This document shows positions 29,383 through 38,412 of a DNA stretch of 46,851 bases, piece by piece. Source of the stretch: Oscillospiraceae bacterium (GTDB taxonomy: Bacteria; Bacillota; Clostridia; Oscillospirales; Oscillospiraceae); the NCBI GenBank assembly GCA_015067635.1, contig SVMA01000014.1, positions 1-46,851 on the forward strand, written 5' to 3'. The notes beneath the pieces are model-generated. The model was not told the DNA's origin and ran no database searches. It worked only from the letters and a program-made list of their open reading frames with translations. Positions within the stretch are counted from its first letter, which is position 1. Each line of letters begins with the position of its first letter. The position numbers and the translations under genes were made by a program.

Positions 29383-31419
29383 ATGGCAAAAAAACAATAT
29401 CCCTGTGACAGCTTTCCCCATTTGATCCATGGTGCGGATTACAATCCGGAGCAGTGGATGGCGCAGAAGGATATTTGGGATGCGGACATGGAACTGATGG
29501 GGAAAGCCAACTGCAATGAGATGACGTTGGGGATCTTTGCATGGTCCGCCATTGAGCCCAGAGAAGGGGAATATGACTGCTCTTTCCTGGATGAAATCAT
29601 TGAAAAAATAGGAAGCAACGGCGGAAAGGTGATTCTTTCCACGCCATCCGGTGCCCGTCCCCGTTGGTTGGCTGAAAAATATCCCCAGGTGCTTCGAGTG
29701 GATGCGCAAGGCAGGCGGGAGCACATCCGTGGGCGCCATAATCATTGCTTTACATCGCCGGTTTATCGGGAAAAGGTGCACAGCATCAACCGCTTGCTGG
29801 CACAGCGTTACGGAAATCATCCCGCGGTAATTGCGTGGCACGTTTCCAATGAATACAGCGGTCAATGCCGGTGTCCGCTGTGTGTTGCGGCTTTCCAGAA
29901 TTATTTGCGGGAAAAGTTCCACGATGATATCGGAGAACTGAATCAGGCCTACTGGACTTCCTTCTGGAGCCATACCTATGACAGCTTTGAGCAGATCGAG
30001 CCGCCGGGAGAATTGACAGAAACAGGAATTCACGGGCTGAATCTGGACTGGAATCGGTTTGTGACCAGACAGACTGTCAGCTTTATTGAAAACGAGATTG
30101 CCCCATTGCGGGAATATTCAAGTCTGCCGGTGACCGTCAATATGATGTATGAGTTTACGGAGCTGGACTACCACAAAGTGGCTGAGGTCATCGATTTTGC
30201 TTCCTGGGACTGCTATCCGGAGTGGCACAACGGCGACAATGCGGTGATTGCCCAACGGGCAGGATTCTGGCACGACTTGTACCGCAGTCTGAAGAAAAAA
30301 CCGTTTTTACTTATGGAAAGCACCCCCAGTCTGGTAAACTGGAAGCCCTACAACAAGCCCAAAGCACCGGGTCTGGACGTGCTGTCATCCATACAGGCAA
30401 TAGCCCATGGCAGCGACAGCGTACAGTATTTTCAGTGGCGCAAAAGCCGCGGCTCGTCGGAAAAACTCCACGGCGCGGTGGTGGGACACGATGGGACAGG
30501 GGATACCCGGGTATTCCGTTCCGTGCAAACCACCGGAAGCATTCTCAAAAAGATTGACGAGATTGCGGGATCTTATGTGGACGCCGAAGTGGCGCTGATT
30601 TTTGATTGGGAGAATATGTGGGTACTGGAAGATTGTCAGGGCTTTTCCAATGTGGACAAAAAGTATATGGAAACCTGCTACGCATATCATCGGATTTTCT
30701 GGGAACGGGGCATCAACTGCGATATTGTATCACCCCACGGGGATTTGTCCGGTTACAAACTGGTGATAGCGCCCATGCTGTATTTGACAGATGAGGCAAC
30801 AGCCCGCAATTTGGAAAACTATGTCCAAAGGGGCGGCACACTCTACGGAACCTACATGATGGGTACGGTGGATGGCAACGACCTTTGCTACCTGGGCGGT
30901 GTTCCCGGTGCCGGACTGAAAAATGTATTTGGATTACAGGTAGAGGAAATGGACAATCTGTATCCCGAGGAAAGACGCCATGCGTCACTGGGCGGTGTGA
31001 GCTACCCCCTGGAGGATTATTGCGAAACCGTAAAACTTCTGGGTGCGAAAGCGATTGCTCACTATACAGATGGGTATTATCGGGATACCCCGGCAGTGAC
31101 GGAGTGTACCTTCGGTCGGGGCAAGGCCATTTATCAGGCCTGCCGTGACAGCGGCGGTCTGAAAGAGCAGATCCTAGCAGATTTGTTGGAAAAACTGGAC
31201 ATCGTTTCTACGGTGGACACCCGGGAAGCATTGCCCCACGGCGTGACAGCCCACAGCCGTACCGATGGTCAACATACCTATGTGTTTGCAGAAAACTATT
31301 TGGAAACAGAAGCCCCTGCGGTGCGACTGCACCGGCCGATGGAGAATCTGCTGACAGGGCAGATTGAGGATCACTGCAAGCTGACAGCCTATGGCTTTAG
31401 TATCTATAAGAGCTTGTAG
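29383..31419 (+). CDS. GH42 beta-galactosidase
   Basis: 678 residues, no signal peptide, so cytoplasmic. The catalytic (beta/alpha)8 domain has IHGADYNPEQW near the start, the acid/base in AWHVSNEYSG (E157) and the nucleophile in FLLMESTPSLVNW (E312). Four Cys positions (C122, C162, C164, C167) match the zinc cluster of GH42 enzymes. A trimerisation domain (about 400-600) and a short beta domain follow. It removes galactose from beta-galactosides, here most plausibly galacto-oligosaccharides made by the divergent GH53. ATG 29383 has GGAGGAAAG upstream. It is followed after 17 bases by malQ, so galactan and alpha-glucan genes share a transcript. Confidence 0.95.
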   Translation: MAKKQYPCDSFPHLIHGADYNPEQWMAQKDIWDADMELMGKANCNEMTLGIFAWSAIEPREGEYDCSFLDEIIEKIGSNGGKVILSTPSGARPRWLAEKYPQVLRVDAQGRREHIRGRHNHCFTSPVYREKVHSINRLLAQRYGNHPAVIAWHVSNEYSGQCRCPLCVAAFQNYLREKFHDDIGELNQAYWTSFWSHTYDSFEQIEPPGELTETGIHGLNLDWNRFVTRQTVSFIENEIAPLREYSSLPVTVNMMYEFTELDYHKVAEVIDFASWDCYPEWHNGDNAVIAQRAGFWHDLYRSLKKKPFLLMESTPSLVNWKPYNKPKAPGLDVLSSIQAIAHGSDSVQYFQWRKSRGSSEKLHGAVVGHDGTGDTRVFRSVQTTGSILKKIDEIAGSYVDAEVALIFDWENMWVLEDCQGFSNVDKKYMETCYAYHRIFWERGINCDIVSPHGDLSGYKLVIAPMLYLTDEATARNLENYVQRGGTLYGTYMMGTVDGNDLCYLGGVPGAGLKNVFGLQVEEMDNLYPEERRHASLGGVSYPLEDYCETVKLLGAKAIAHYTDGYYRDTPAVTECTFGRGKAIYQACRDSGGLKEQILADLLEKLDIVSTVDTREALPHGVTAHSRTDGQHTYVFAENYLETEAPAVRLHRPMENLLTGQIEDHCKLTAYGFSIYKSL

Positions 31420-31436
31420 AATTAAGGAGCAGTAAC

Positions 31437-32954
31437 TTGAAAGCAGATAATCGAAACTTTGGATTTGCCCATAAAAGCGGCATTTTGATGCCGGTAAGCA
31501 GCTTGCCGTCGGAATACGGAATCGGCTCTTTCGGCAAAGAGGCGTTTGCGTTTGTGGATTTTTTGGCGGAGACCGGTCAGACCTGTTGGCAGGTTCTGCC
31601 GCTGAATCCCACTGCCTATGGGGATAGCCCGTACCAATCTCCCGCTTCACGGGCGGGCAGTCCGTATTATATTGATATTGATTTGCTGACGGCGGACGGC
31701 TTGTTGACGGAAGAGGAAAAAGATGAGGCAAAATTTTCAGGCAAACGGGTGGACTACGGCCATTTGTTTGTTCACCGCGACCCTTTGCTGAGAAAAGCCT
31801 TTTCCCGTTTTCAAAAGGACAGTGCCTATGAAGCCTTTTGCGAAGAGCAGGGCGGGTGGCTTTCGGATTACGCCCTGTTTATGGCACTGAAGGTCCACTA
31901 TCAATATAGACCCTGGACGGAGTGGAAGGCTGAGCATAAGGAGATTGCCTGTGCCCGTACCCACGCGGCAGAATTTGCCGGGGAGATGGATTTTTGGCGC
32001 TGGGTGCAATATACCTTCCGTACCCAGTGGCAAAGGCTCCATGAGTATGCCCAAAGCAGGGGTGTCTTGATTATTGGAGATATGCCCATCTACGCGGCCC
32101 ATGACAGTGTGGATGTTTGGCGGGCCAGAGAACAATTTCTGCTGGACGCAAATGGAAATCCCACGGTTGTTGCCGGTTTTCCTCCCGACGGCTTTTCACC
32201 GGACGGTCAGCTTTGGGGGAACCCCATTTATGACTGGAAGCAAATGAAACGGGACGGCTTTGCCTGGTGGATTGACCGCATCGGTGCCGCTTTTGAATTG
32301 TACGATATTTTACGCATTGACCATTTCATCGGCTTTGAAAACTTCTATGCGGTGCCCTATCCCAGCAAAACAGCCAGAAACGGCAAATGGAACAAGGCTC
32401 CCGGAAAAGCTTTGTTTGCGGCAGTCAAAAAGGCATTGCCCCGGCTAAAGATCATTGCCGAGGACCTGGGGGTTGTGACGGAGGATGTGCGAAAGCTTCT
32501 GACCTTTACCGGCTTTCCGGGAATGAAAATGCTCCACTTCGCATTTTATGAGGAGGACAGCGAAAACCTGCCCCGGATGTATACTTCCGATAACTGGGTG
32601 GTTTACACCGCCTCCCATGATTCGGACTGCACATATACCTGGGGACAGAGTTTGAATGCAGAGGCAATGGAACGCTTTTGCAGGGAATGTCTTGTGGAAG
32701 AAGGACAGAGCATCCCGTGGGTGTTGATTGAGCTTGCCATGGGCAGCCGTGCCAATTTGGCGATGGTACCCATGCAGGACTATCTGGAATTAAGCAATGA
32801 AGAAGGACGGATGAATGTTCCTTCCGTTGCCCACGGAAACTGGAGCTGGCGATTGGATGCAGACTACGCAACGGATGAACTCAAAAAGAAGATCATTCGT
32901 GTGACGCATAAAAACGGACGATATGCAGAAAAATCTAAGGAGGCAAATGTATGA
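31437..32954 (+). CDS. malQ: 4-alpha-glucanotransferase (amylomaltase, GH77)
   Basis: 505 residues, starting with TTG at 31437 (AAGGAG 7 bases upstream; no ATG fits). GH77 marks: GILMPVSSLPSEYGIG, QVLPLNPT..DSPYQSPSA-like loop (GDSPYQSPASRAG), IGDMPIYAAHDSVDVW, the nucleophile in LRIDHFIGF (D295), the acid/base in IIAEDLGVV (E342) and TASHDSDC (D395). In most GH77 enzymes the last segment reads GTHDN or similar; here it is SHDS, a mild variation. It transfers maltosyl units between alpha-1,4-glucans in the cytoplasm and releases glucose. Its stop overlaps the pullulanase start (ATGA), so the two are coupled although they act on opposite sides of the membrane. Confidence 0.94.
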   Translation: MKADNRNFGFAHKSGILMPVSSLPSEYGIGSFGKEAFAFVDFLAETGQTCWQVLPLNPTAYGDSPYQSPASRAGSPYYIDIDLLTADGLLTEEEKDEAKFSGKRVDYGHLFVHRDPLLRKAFSRFQKDSAYEAFCEEQGGWLSDYALFMALKVHYQYRPWTEWKAEHKEIACARTHAAEFAGEMDFWRWVQYTFRTQWQRLHEYAQSRGVLIIGDMPIYAAHDSVDVWRAREQFLLDANGNPTVVAGFPPDGFSPDGQLWGNPIYDWKQMKRDGFAWWIDRIGAAFELYDILRIDHFIGFENFYAVPYPSKTARNGKWNKAPGKALFAAVKKALPRLKIIAEDLGVVTEDVRKLLTFTGFPGMKMLHFAFYEEDSENLPRMYTSDNWVVYTASHDSDCTYTWGQSLNAEAMERFCRECLVEEGQSIPWVLIELAMGSRANLAMVPMQDYLELSNEEGRMNVPSVAHGNWSWRLDADYATDELKKKIIRVTHKNGRYAEKSKEANV

Positions 32955-35587
32955 AAAAACGGATGCTTCGAGGAATTTCCCTGGTGCTGAGCCTGGTGCT
33001 GCTCATGGGCATGGCGGCATGCTCGGGGGCACAGCCGGAGGAAACGGTTTCTACCGAGCCGACCAACCCCACATTGGGTCAGGAGTATACCCTGCCCCTG
33101 GAGGATGGCTTCAATCAGGTGACCTTTTACTGGAAGACCACCAAAAGCATTGAAAATTGCGACATGTGGATCTGGTGGGCAGGTAAAGACGGTTCCGGTA
33201 ATGTGTTCCATCCCTGGGAACATGGCGGCAAAGTGGTAGTAAATATTCCCGAAGGTGTTGATCAGATCGGCTTTATTGTCCGCCGTGACTGCTCAGAACC
33301 CGGGGGAAGCGCCTGGGGCTCTGCCACAAAGGATTATGAAAGCGACAGATTTGCAACCATTACCGGTAAGGAAACGACCATTTATCTGAAAACCGGTGAT
33401 CCGGATCAGTACATCAGCAAAGACGGAGGAACCACATTGGAGAAAATGAAAAATTTCAGCCTGGCGGGAATGACCGATTTTCAAACGATTGAATATCATA
33501 TTACACCGGCTGTGACGCTGAACACCCTGGATCAGGTCAAGGTGTATCAAAACGGGCAGGAGGTTAAGATTCAGTCCGTGAGTACATTGGGCAAGTCTGC
33601 TGCCAGCGGTGCTGTTGTGCTGGAGGAAAAGTTGGATATCTCCAAGCCCTATGAAATAGAAATTGAAGGCTTCGACCGCAAGGCGGTAATGCCTACCAAA
33701 ATCTTTGACAGTAAAGAGTTTTTGGACAACTACACCTATGACGGAAAGGACCTGGGCGCAGTCATCAAGGGCAGTGCCACCGCCTTCAAGGTTTGGGCGC
33801 CGACTGCATCCAAGGTGGTGCTGAATCTGTTTGCTGCAGGCAATGACTGCGAGGCCTTTGCCAATGTGGAAATGAAGCGTGGGGAAAAGGGCGTCTGGGA
33901 ATATACCCAGCCAAACTGCGGCCACGGTGTATACTATACTTATAGTGTAACTGCCTCTGCCGGTACGCAGGAAGCAACAGACCCCTATGCCAAAGCGGCA
34001 GGCGTGAACGGAGACAGGAGCATGGTGGTGGACCTTTCCAAGACCAATCCTGCAGGCTGGGGCAAGCCCTTTGATTCCGGCATTTCTTCCTATTCGGATG
34101 CGGTCATTTGGGAAGTTCACGTACGGGATTTCAGCAACAAGCTGACCCAGTCCAAGTATCCCGGCAAGTATCTGGCGTTCACTGAGCGTGGCTTGACCAA
34201 CAGCAGCGGTGTTGCCGCAGGTGTGGATTACCTGGTGAATTTGGGCGTGACCCATGTGCATCTGCTGCCGGTTTACGACTATGCAACCATCGATGAAACC
34301 AAGCTGGACACACCCCAGTTCAACTGGGGCTATGACCCGAAGAATTTTAATGTACCTGAGGGCAGTTACAGCACCGACCCCTACCATGGCGAAGTGCGTA
34401 TCCATGAGTACAAGCAGATGGTACAGGGACTTCACAATGCCGGATTGGGCGTTGTGATGGACGTGGTGTATAACCACACCTATGATGCCAACAGTGCTTT
34501 TAATAAAATTGTACCTTATTACTATTACCGCTACACCTCCACCGGTGCAAATTCCAGCGCCAGCGGCTGCGGCAACGATACTGCCTCCGAACGGTATATG
34601 TTCCGGAAGTTTATGGTGGACAGCGTCAGCTATTGGGCAAAGGAATATCAGCTGGACGGCTTCCGCTTTGATTTGATGGGACTGCATGATGTGCAGACCA
34701 TGCAGGAGATCGAAAAGGCTGTTCATGCCATCAATCCCAAGGCGATCATCTACGGCGAAGGCTGGACAATGGGCGCAACCATTGACGGCAGTGCACAGGC
34801 CAATCAGCAGAACATCAATCAGATCACGCCCCACAATGGCGGCATCGGCAGTGTGGCAGTGTTTAACGATGTGATTCGGGACGGCTTGAAGGGTAGCACC
34901 TTCGATAAGCTTTCCCAGGGCTATATCAGCGGAGCCAACATTCTCAATGAACGCAGTATCCGGTTTGGTATCAGCGGTGGGGATGTGTCAGGCGCTGCAT
35001 GGACAGCAAAGAATAATATGACGATCAACTATATGAGTGCCCACGATAACCATACACTGTGGGATAAGCTGGCTCTTTCCAACGGTAACGACACCGTGGA
35101 GCGCCGGTTGGCCATGAACCGTTTGGGCGCAGGCATCATCATGATCTCGCAGGGCACACCCTTCATGCAGGCAGGAGAAGAAATGCTCCGCAGTAAGGAT
35201 GGGGACGAGAACAGCTATAAATCCAGCGATGAAATCAACAATATCCGCTGGGATGCGCTGACTCCCGATTCCCAGGAATACGCAATGATGCAATATTATA
35301 AGGGTCTGATTGCTATGCGAAAGGCCTATGGCATCCTTGGCCGTGATGGGGAAGCTACCGTTACCTTCAGCAATTTCTTTGTAGACGGACTGGCAGTACA
35401 GTTTGAAGCCAAAGACGGCAGCAAGGCATTGGCGCTCATCAATCCTACACCTCAGAAGTTCCAATATGAGTTGGACGGGGACTGGTCCCTGGTGGCAGAT
35501 GGCACTCATGCAGGGGCAGAGGCATTTGCAAATGAGAGAGGAACGGTTTCAGTAGAGGGCTACACGATTCGGATATACGTAAAGTGA
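32951..35587 (+). CDS. pulA: Type I pullulanase-like lipoprotein (GH13_14)
   Basis: 878 residues. Lipobox GMAACS (Cys24) places it outside the cell. Order: PUD/CBM41-like starch-binding domain (about 48-150, VTFYWKTTKSIENCDMWIWW), linker, CBM48-like domain (about 265-345, FKVWAPTASKVVLNLF), GH13 barrel (about 385-780) and C-terminal beta domain. The pullulanase motif is FNWGYDPKNF (458-467, usually YNWGYDP). Catalytic residues: D574 (GFRFDLMG), E603 (YGEGWTMG) and D699 (SAHDN). It debranches alpha-1,6 links in pullulan, amylopectin or glycogen. ATG 32951 overlaps the malQ stop. The operon ends at the hairpin at 35629. Confidence 0.95.
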   Translation: MKKRMLRGISLVLSLVLLMGMAACSGAQPEETVSTEPTNPTLGQEYTLPLEDGFNQVTFYWKTTKSIENCDMWIWWAGKDGSGNVFHPWEHGGKVVVNIPEGVDQIGFIVRRDCSEPGGSAWGSATKDYESDRFATITGKETTIYLKTGDPDQYISKDGGTTLEKMKNFSLAGMTDFQTIEYHITPAVTLNTLDQVKVYQNGQEVKIQSVSTLGKSAASGAVVLEEKLDISKPYEIEIEGFDRKAVMPTKIFDSKEFLDNYTYDGKDLGAVIKGSATAFKVWAPTASKVVLNLFAAGNDCEAFANVEMKRGEKGVWEYTQPNCGHGVYYTYSVTASAGTQEATDPYAKAAGVNGDRSMVVDLSKTNPAGWGKPFDSGISSYSDAVIWEVHVRDFSNKLTQSKYPGKYLAFTERGLTNSSGVAAGVDYLVNLGVTHVHLLPVYDYATIDETKLDTPQFNWGYDPKNFNVPEGSYSTDPYHGEVRIHEYKQMVQGLHNAGLGVVMDVVYNHTYDANSAFNKIVPYYYYRYTSTGANSSASGCGNDTASERYMFRKFMVDSVSYWAKEYQLDGFRFDLMGLHDVQTMQEIEKAVHAINPKAIIYGEGWTMGATIDGSAQANQQNINQITPHNGGIGSVAVFNDVIRDGLKGSTFDKLSQGYISGANILNERSIRFGISGGDVSGAAWTAKNNMTINYMSAHDNHTLWDKLALSNGNDTVERRLAMNRLGAGIIMISQGTPFMQAGEEMLRSKDGDENSYKSSDEINNIRWDALTPDSQEYAMMQYYKGLIAMRKAYGILGRDGEATVTFSNFFVDGLAVQFEAKDGSKALALINPTPQKFQYELDGDWSLVADGTHAGAEAFANERGTVSVEGYTIRIYVK

Positions 35588-35628
35588 TACCGGTTCGCAT
35601 ATACTAGAAAAATCTGCAATATGTAGAC

Positions 35629-35664
35629 AGAGCCACCGGGACAACCGGTGGCTCTCACATTTTT
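35629..35664 (+). terminator. Terminator of the GH42-malQ-pulA operon
   Basis: AGAGCCACCGG (35629-35639) pairs with CCGGTGGCTCT (35645-35655) around GACAA, followed by CACATTTTT. Confidence 0.85.
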
Positions 35665-35834
35665 GAGAATAAAAAAGCACATTAGTACACCGAAGAAAGA
35701 CGTTTTGCGAAAAGTGTATTTTGGTTGTGGACGAACGGGGAACTTTGTATATTGTGTTGAAAAATAAGGATAAAATATTTTGGTAATTCGGATGGTTTGA
35801 CTACAAAATATCGCACTTTTTTTCTTTTTTGAGG

Positions 35835-35863
35835 TTGATTCTCACGGGGAAATGTGATATAAT
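35835..35863 (+). promoter_or_regulatory. Promoter of the Opp-like operon
   Basis: TTGATT (35835-35840), a 17-base spacer, and TATAAT (35858-35863). It implies a 5' leader of about 175 bases. Confidence 0.75.
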
Positions 35864-35933
35864 CACTCTACATTTACCCGAAGCATTCCGTTGTGCGCGA
35901 ACAAAAATCCATCCCAGCGGGATTCACAACCCA

Positions 35934-36016
35934 AACCGGCGTGCCGGTTTCTCTTCCCTCGTGAGGGAAGAGAATGAGGTTTGTTAAAGTTGGTTCTTAC
36001 CGTTATAAGAAAACGG
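35934..36016 (+). other. Three consecutive hairpins in the 5' leader of the Opp-like operon
   Basis: AAACCGG-CGTG-CCGGTTT, then directly CTCTTCCCT-CGTG-AGGGAAGAG, then ACCGTT-ATAAGAA-AACGGT before the ribosome site. The first two have the same CGTG loop. No terminator or anti-terminator T run is seen, so they are more likely to stabilise the 5' end than to form a riboswitch. The stretch 35665-35834 is AT-rich with nothing recognised. Confidence 0.5.
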
Positions 36017-36046
36017 TGGAATATATATTTCATTGGAGGGAAAAAT

Positions 36047-38185
36047 ATGAAAATGAAGAAAATTGTTGCTCTCCTGTTGGCCATTTGCCTGTTGGGCTCT
36101 TTGGCTGCTTGTGCAAAGACAGGAGATCAGACACCCGCCGGCGTCACTTATGTTGACCCGTACGCAAAGTACGAAGCCGGTTCCAACGAGCTCTACAAGG
36201 CTGTTTACATGGACATCCTTGGTGAGTTCTACACCGCTTATCAGGCGGCTAAGGCTGAGCCTAACATTTCCAAGCGTTATGCTCTGATGGCAATCGCTGA
36301 GGCAAAGATGCTGTCCGCAGGTATTTTCCTGCCCACAACTTCTCAGGGCGGCAACTACGCACTGACTAAGATTGCTCCTTACACCAACACCCCCGTTCTG
36401 TGGGGCAACGACACCTATCGTTTCCATGACCGTATCGTAGCCACTGAGATGATCAAGGCTGCTGACTACAAGGAAATGAAGGCTGAATGGCAGAAGAAGC
36501 TGGGCACCGGCGAGTACGAAGCCTGGGCAAAGCAGTATCTGACCGGCAAGGGCTACACCCTGAAGAACACCCTGAATGTTTACTTCGACGCTGACCCCGA
36601 GAGCTGGGACGTTCTGGCAACTTCCAATGCTGCTGACTCCGAGATCCTGGTTCAGACTTACGACGGCCTGTACGAGTACAGCATGGAAAACAAGCTGACT
36701 CCCGCTCTGGCTGAAAGCTACACCGTTTCCGAAGACGGCTTGACCTACACCTTCAAGATCCGCCAGGGTGTCAACTGGGTTGACAACCAGGGTCGTGTGG
36801 TTGCTCCTGTGAAGGCTGACGACTTTGTCGCCGGTATGCAGCACATGATGGATACCAAGGGTGGTCTGGAATACCTGGTACAGGGTGTTATCAAGGGCGC
36901 TACCGAGTATATCGAGGGCGCAACCACTGATTTCACTCAGGTTGGCGTTAAGGCTACCGACGATGCAACTCTGGTTTACACCCTGGAAGCTCCCGCTCCC
37001 TTCTTTATGACCATGCTGGGCTACGGCGTGTTCGCTCCCATGAGCCGTTCCTTCTATGAGTCCAAGGGCGGTAAGTTCGGCACTGAGTTCGATTCCGCTG
37101 CAGAGTCCTACACCTACGGTAAGGGCCCCGACTCCATCGCTTACTGCGGTCCCTTCACCATCACCGGCTTCACTTCCAAGAACTCCATCGTTTGCGAAGA
37201 GAATGCTGCTTACTGGAACAAGGGCGGCAACAACATCGTTAAGCTGACCTACTTGTACACCGACGGCTCCGACGAGCAGGGTATGTACAACGACCTCAAG
37301 ACCGGTAAGATCGATGCTCTGGGTCTGACCGATGCCCGTATGAAGATGGCTAAGGAAGACGGCACCTTCGAAACCTATGCTTATGTTTCTGAGACCGACG
37401 CAACCACTTACTGTGGCTTCTTCAACGTCCGTCGTTCCACCTATGCAAACTTCAACGATGCTACTGTTGGCGTCAGCAAGAAGACCGACGCTGATAAGAC
37501 TCGTACCGGCGCTGCTATGCTGAATAAGAACTTCCGTCTGGCTCTGGCAATGTCCATTGACCGCGGTGCTTATAACGCACAGTCCGTTGGCGAAGAGCTG
37601 AAGTACAACTCCCTGGCAAACTCCTACACTCCCGGTACCTTCGTGCTGTTGGAAGAGGATGTTACCGTTTCCATCAACGGTACTGACAAGACCTTCAAGG
37701 CCGGCACTCAGTACGGTGAGATCATGCAGGCTCAGCTGGATGCTGACGAGATCGCTCTGAAGGTTTGGGACGGCTCCTCCAGCGCTGGCTTCGACGGCTG
37801 GTACAATGCTGATAATGCAAAGGCATATATCACCAAGGCTGCAGAAGAACTGAAGGCTGTTGGCATCGAGGTTACTGCAGAGAATCCCATCTACCTGGAT
37901 ATCCCCATGAGAACTGACTCTGCCGTTAACACCAACCAGAAGAACGCTATGAAGCAGTCCATTGAAGCTGCTACCGGCGGTCTGATCAAGGTGAATCTGG
38001 TCGAGTACACCACTCGCGATGATTATCTCAATGCTACCTATTGGTACACCGCTGGCTCCGAGGCTAACTTCGACCTGAACGACGGTTCCGGTTGGGGCCC
38101 CGACTACGGTGATCCTCAGACTTATCTGGACACCATGCTGCCCGACGGCGCTGGCTACATGACTAAGAGCCTGGGTCTGTTCTAA
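36047..38185 (+). CDS. Oligopeptide-type (SBP family 5) binding lipoprotein, apparently circularly permuted
   Basis: 712 residues. Lipobox SLAAC (Cys22). Residues about 47-140 (SNELYKAVYMDILGEF, AEPNISKRYALMAIAEAKML, IFLPTTSQGGNYALTK, WGNDTYRF) look like the segment that normally ends an OppA protein: the KR.ALL.KAE.IL..DA.IIPLYY stretch. Residues about 175-712 then run from the usual N-terminal start (LNVYFDADPESWDVL, TYDGLYEY, PALAESYTVSEDGLTYTF) to GWGPDYGDPQTYLDTMLPDG and stop early, lacking the ~75-100-residue tail. The tail therefore seems to have moved to the front, joined by a linker (about 141-172). It should still bind peptides outside the membrane and feed OppBC. ATG 36047 has TTGGAGGG upstream. 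Codon use is highly biased, suggesting abundance. Confidence 0.85.
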   Translation: MKMKKIVALLLAICLLGSLAACAKTGDQTPAGVTYVDPYAKYEAGSNELYKAVYMDILGEFYTAYQAAKAEPNISKRYALMAIAEAKMLSAGIFLPTTSQGGNYALTKIAPYTNTPVLWGNDTYRFHDRIVATEMIKAADYKEMKAEWQKKLGTGEYEAWAKQYLTGKGYTLKNTLNVYFDADPESWDVLATSNAADSEILVQTYDGLYEYSMENKLTPALAESYTVSEDGLTYTFKIRQGVNWVDNQGRVVAPVKADDFVAGMQHMMDTKGGLEYLVQGVIKGATEYIEGATTDFTQVGVKATDDATLVYTLEAPAPFFMTMLGYGVFAPMSRSFYESKGGKFGTEFDSAAESYTYGKGPDSIAYCGPFTITGFTSKNSIVCEENAAYWNKGGNNIVKLTYLYTDGSDEQGMYNDLKTGKIDALGLTDARMKMAKEDGTFETYAYVSETDATTYCGFFNVRRSTYANFNDATVGVSKKTDADKTRTGAAMLNKNFRLALAMSIDRGAYNAQSVGEELKYNSLANSYTPGTFVLLEEDVTVSINGTDKTFKAGTQYGEIMQAQLDADEIALKVWDGSSSAGFDGWYNADNAKAYITKAAEELKAVGIEVTAENPIYLDIPMRTDSAVNTNQKNAMKQSIEAATGGLIKVNLVEYTTRDDYLNATYWYTAGSEANFDLNDGSGWGPDYGDPQTYLDTMLPDGAGYMTKSLGLF

Positions 38186-38218
38186 TCAAAGAACGTTTTA
38201 CTGATTTGATGCAAAGAG

Positions 38219-38244
38219 GGAGGATGGACGCAAGTCCATCCTCC
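38219..38244 (+). other. Intercistronic hairpin after the binding-protein gene
   Basis: GGAGGATGGAC pairs with GTCCATCCTCC around a GCAA tetraloop, with only a weak T-rich flank. It is probably an attenuating or mRNA-protecting element that lowers permease expression relative to the binding protein. Confidence 0.6.
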
Positions 38245-38283
38245 TGTCTTGCGATATTTTGGGATTTTATTTTGTAGGAAATG

Positions 38284-38343
38284 CTGCCCTCAACATTCTG
38301 ATTATTTTTACCAAATTGATAAAAACTAGAGTACTGAGGGCAG
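38284..38343 (+). other. Second long stem-loop in the oppA-oppB gap
   Basis: CTGCCCTCA (38284-38292) pairs with TGAGGGCAG (38335-38343) across a 42-base AT-rich loop. The role is unknown. The surrounding gap (38186-38412) holds no gene. Confidence 0.35.
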
Positions 38344-38412
38344 TATTCTCTACTGACCCTGAAAAAGGAACAGTTTTTTATTTCGTGTTTCAAAGGAAAG
38401 AGATGAGACTAT

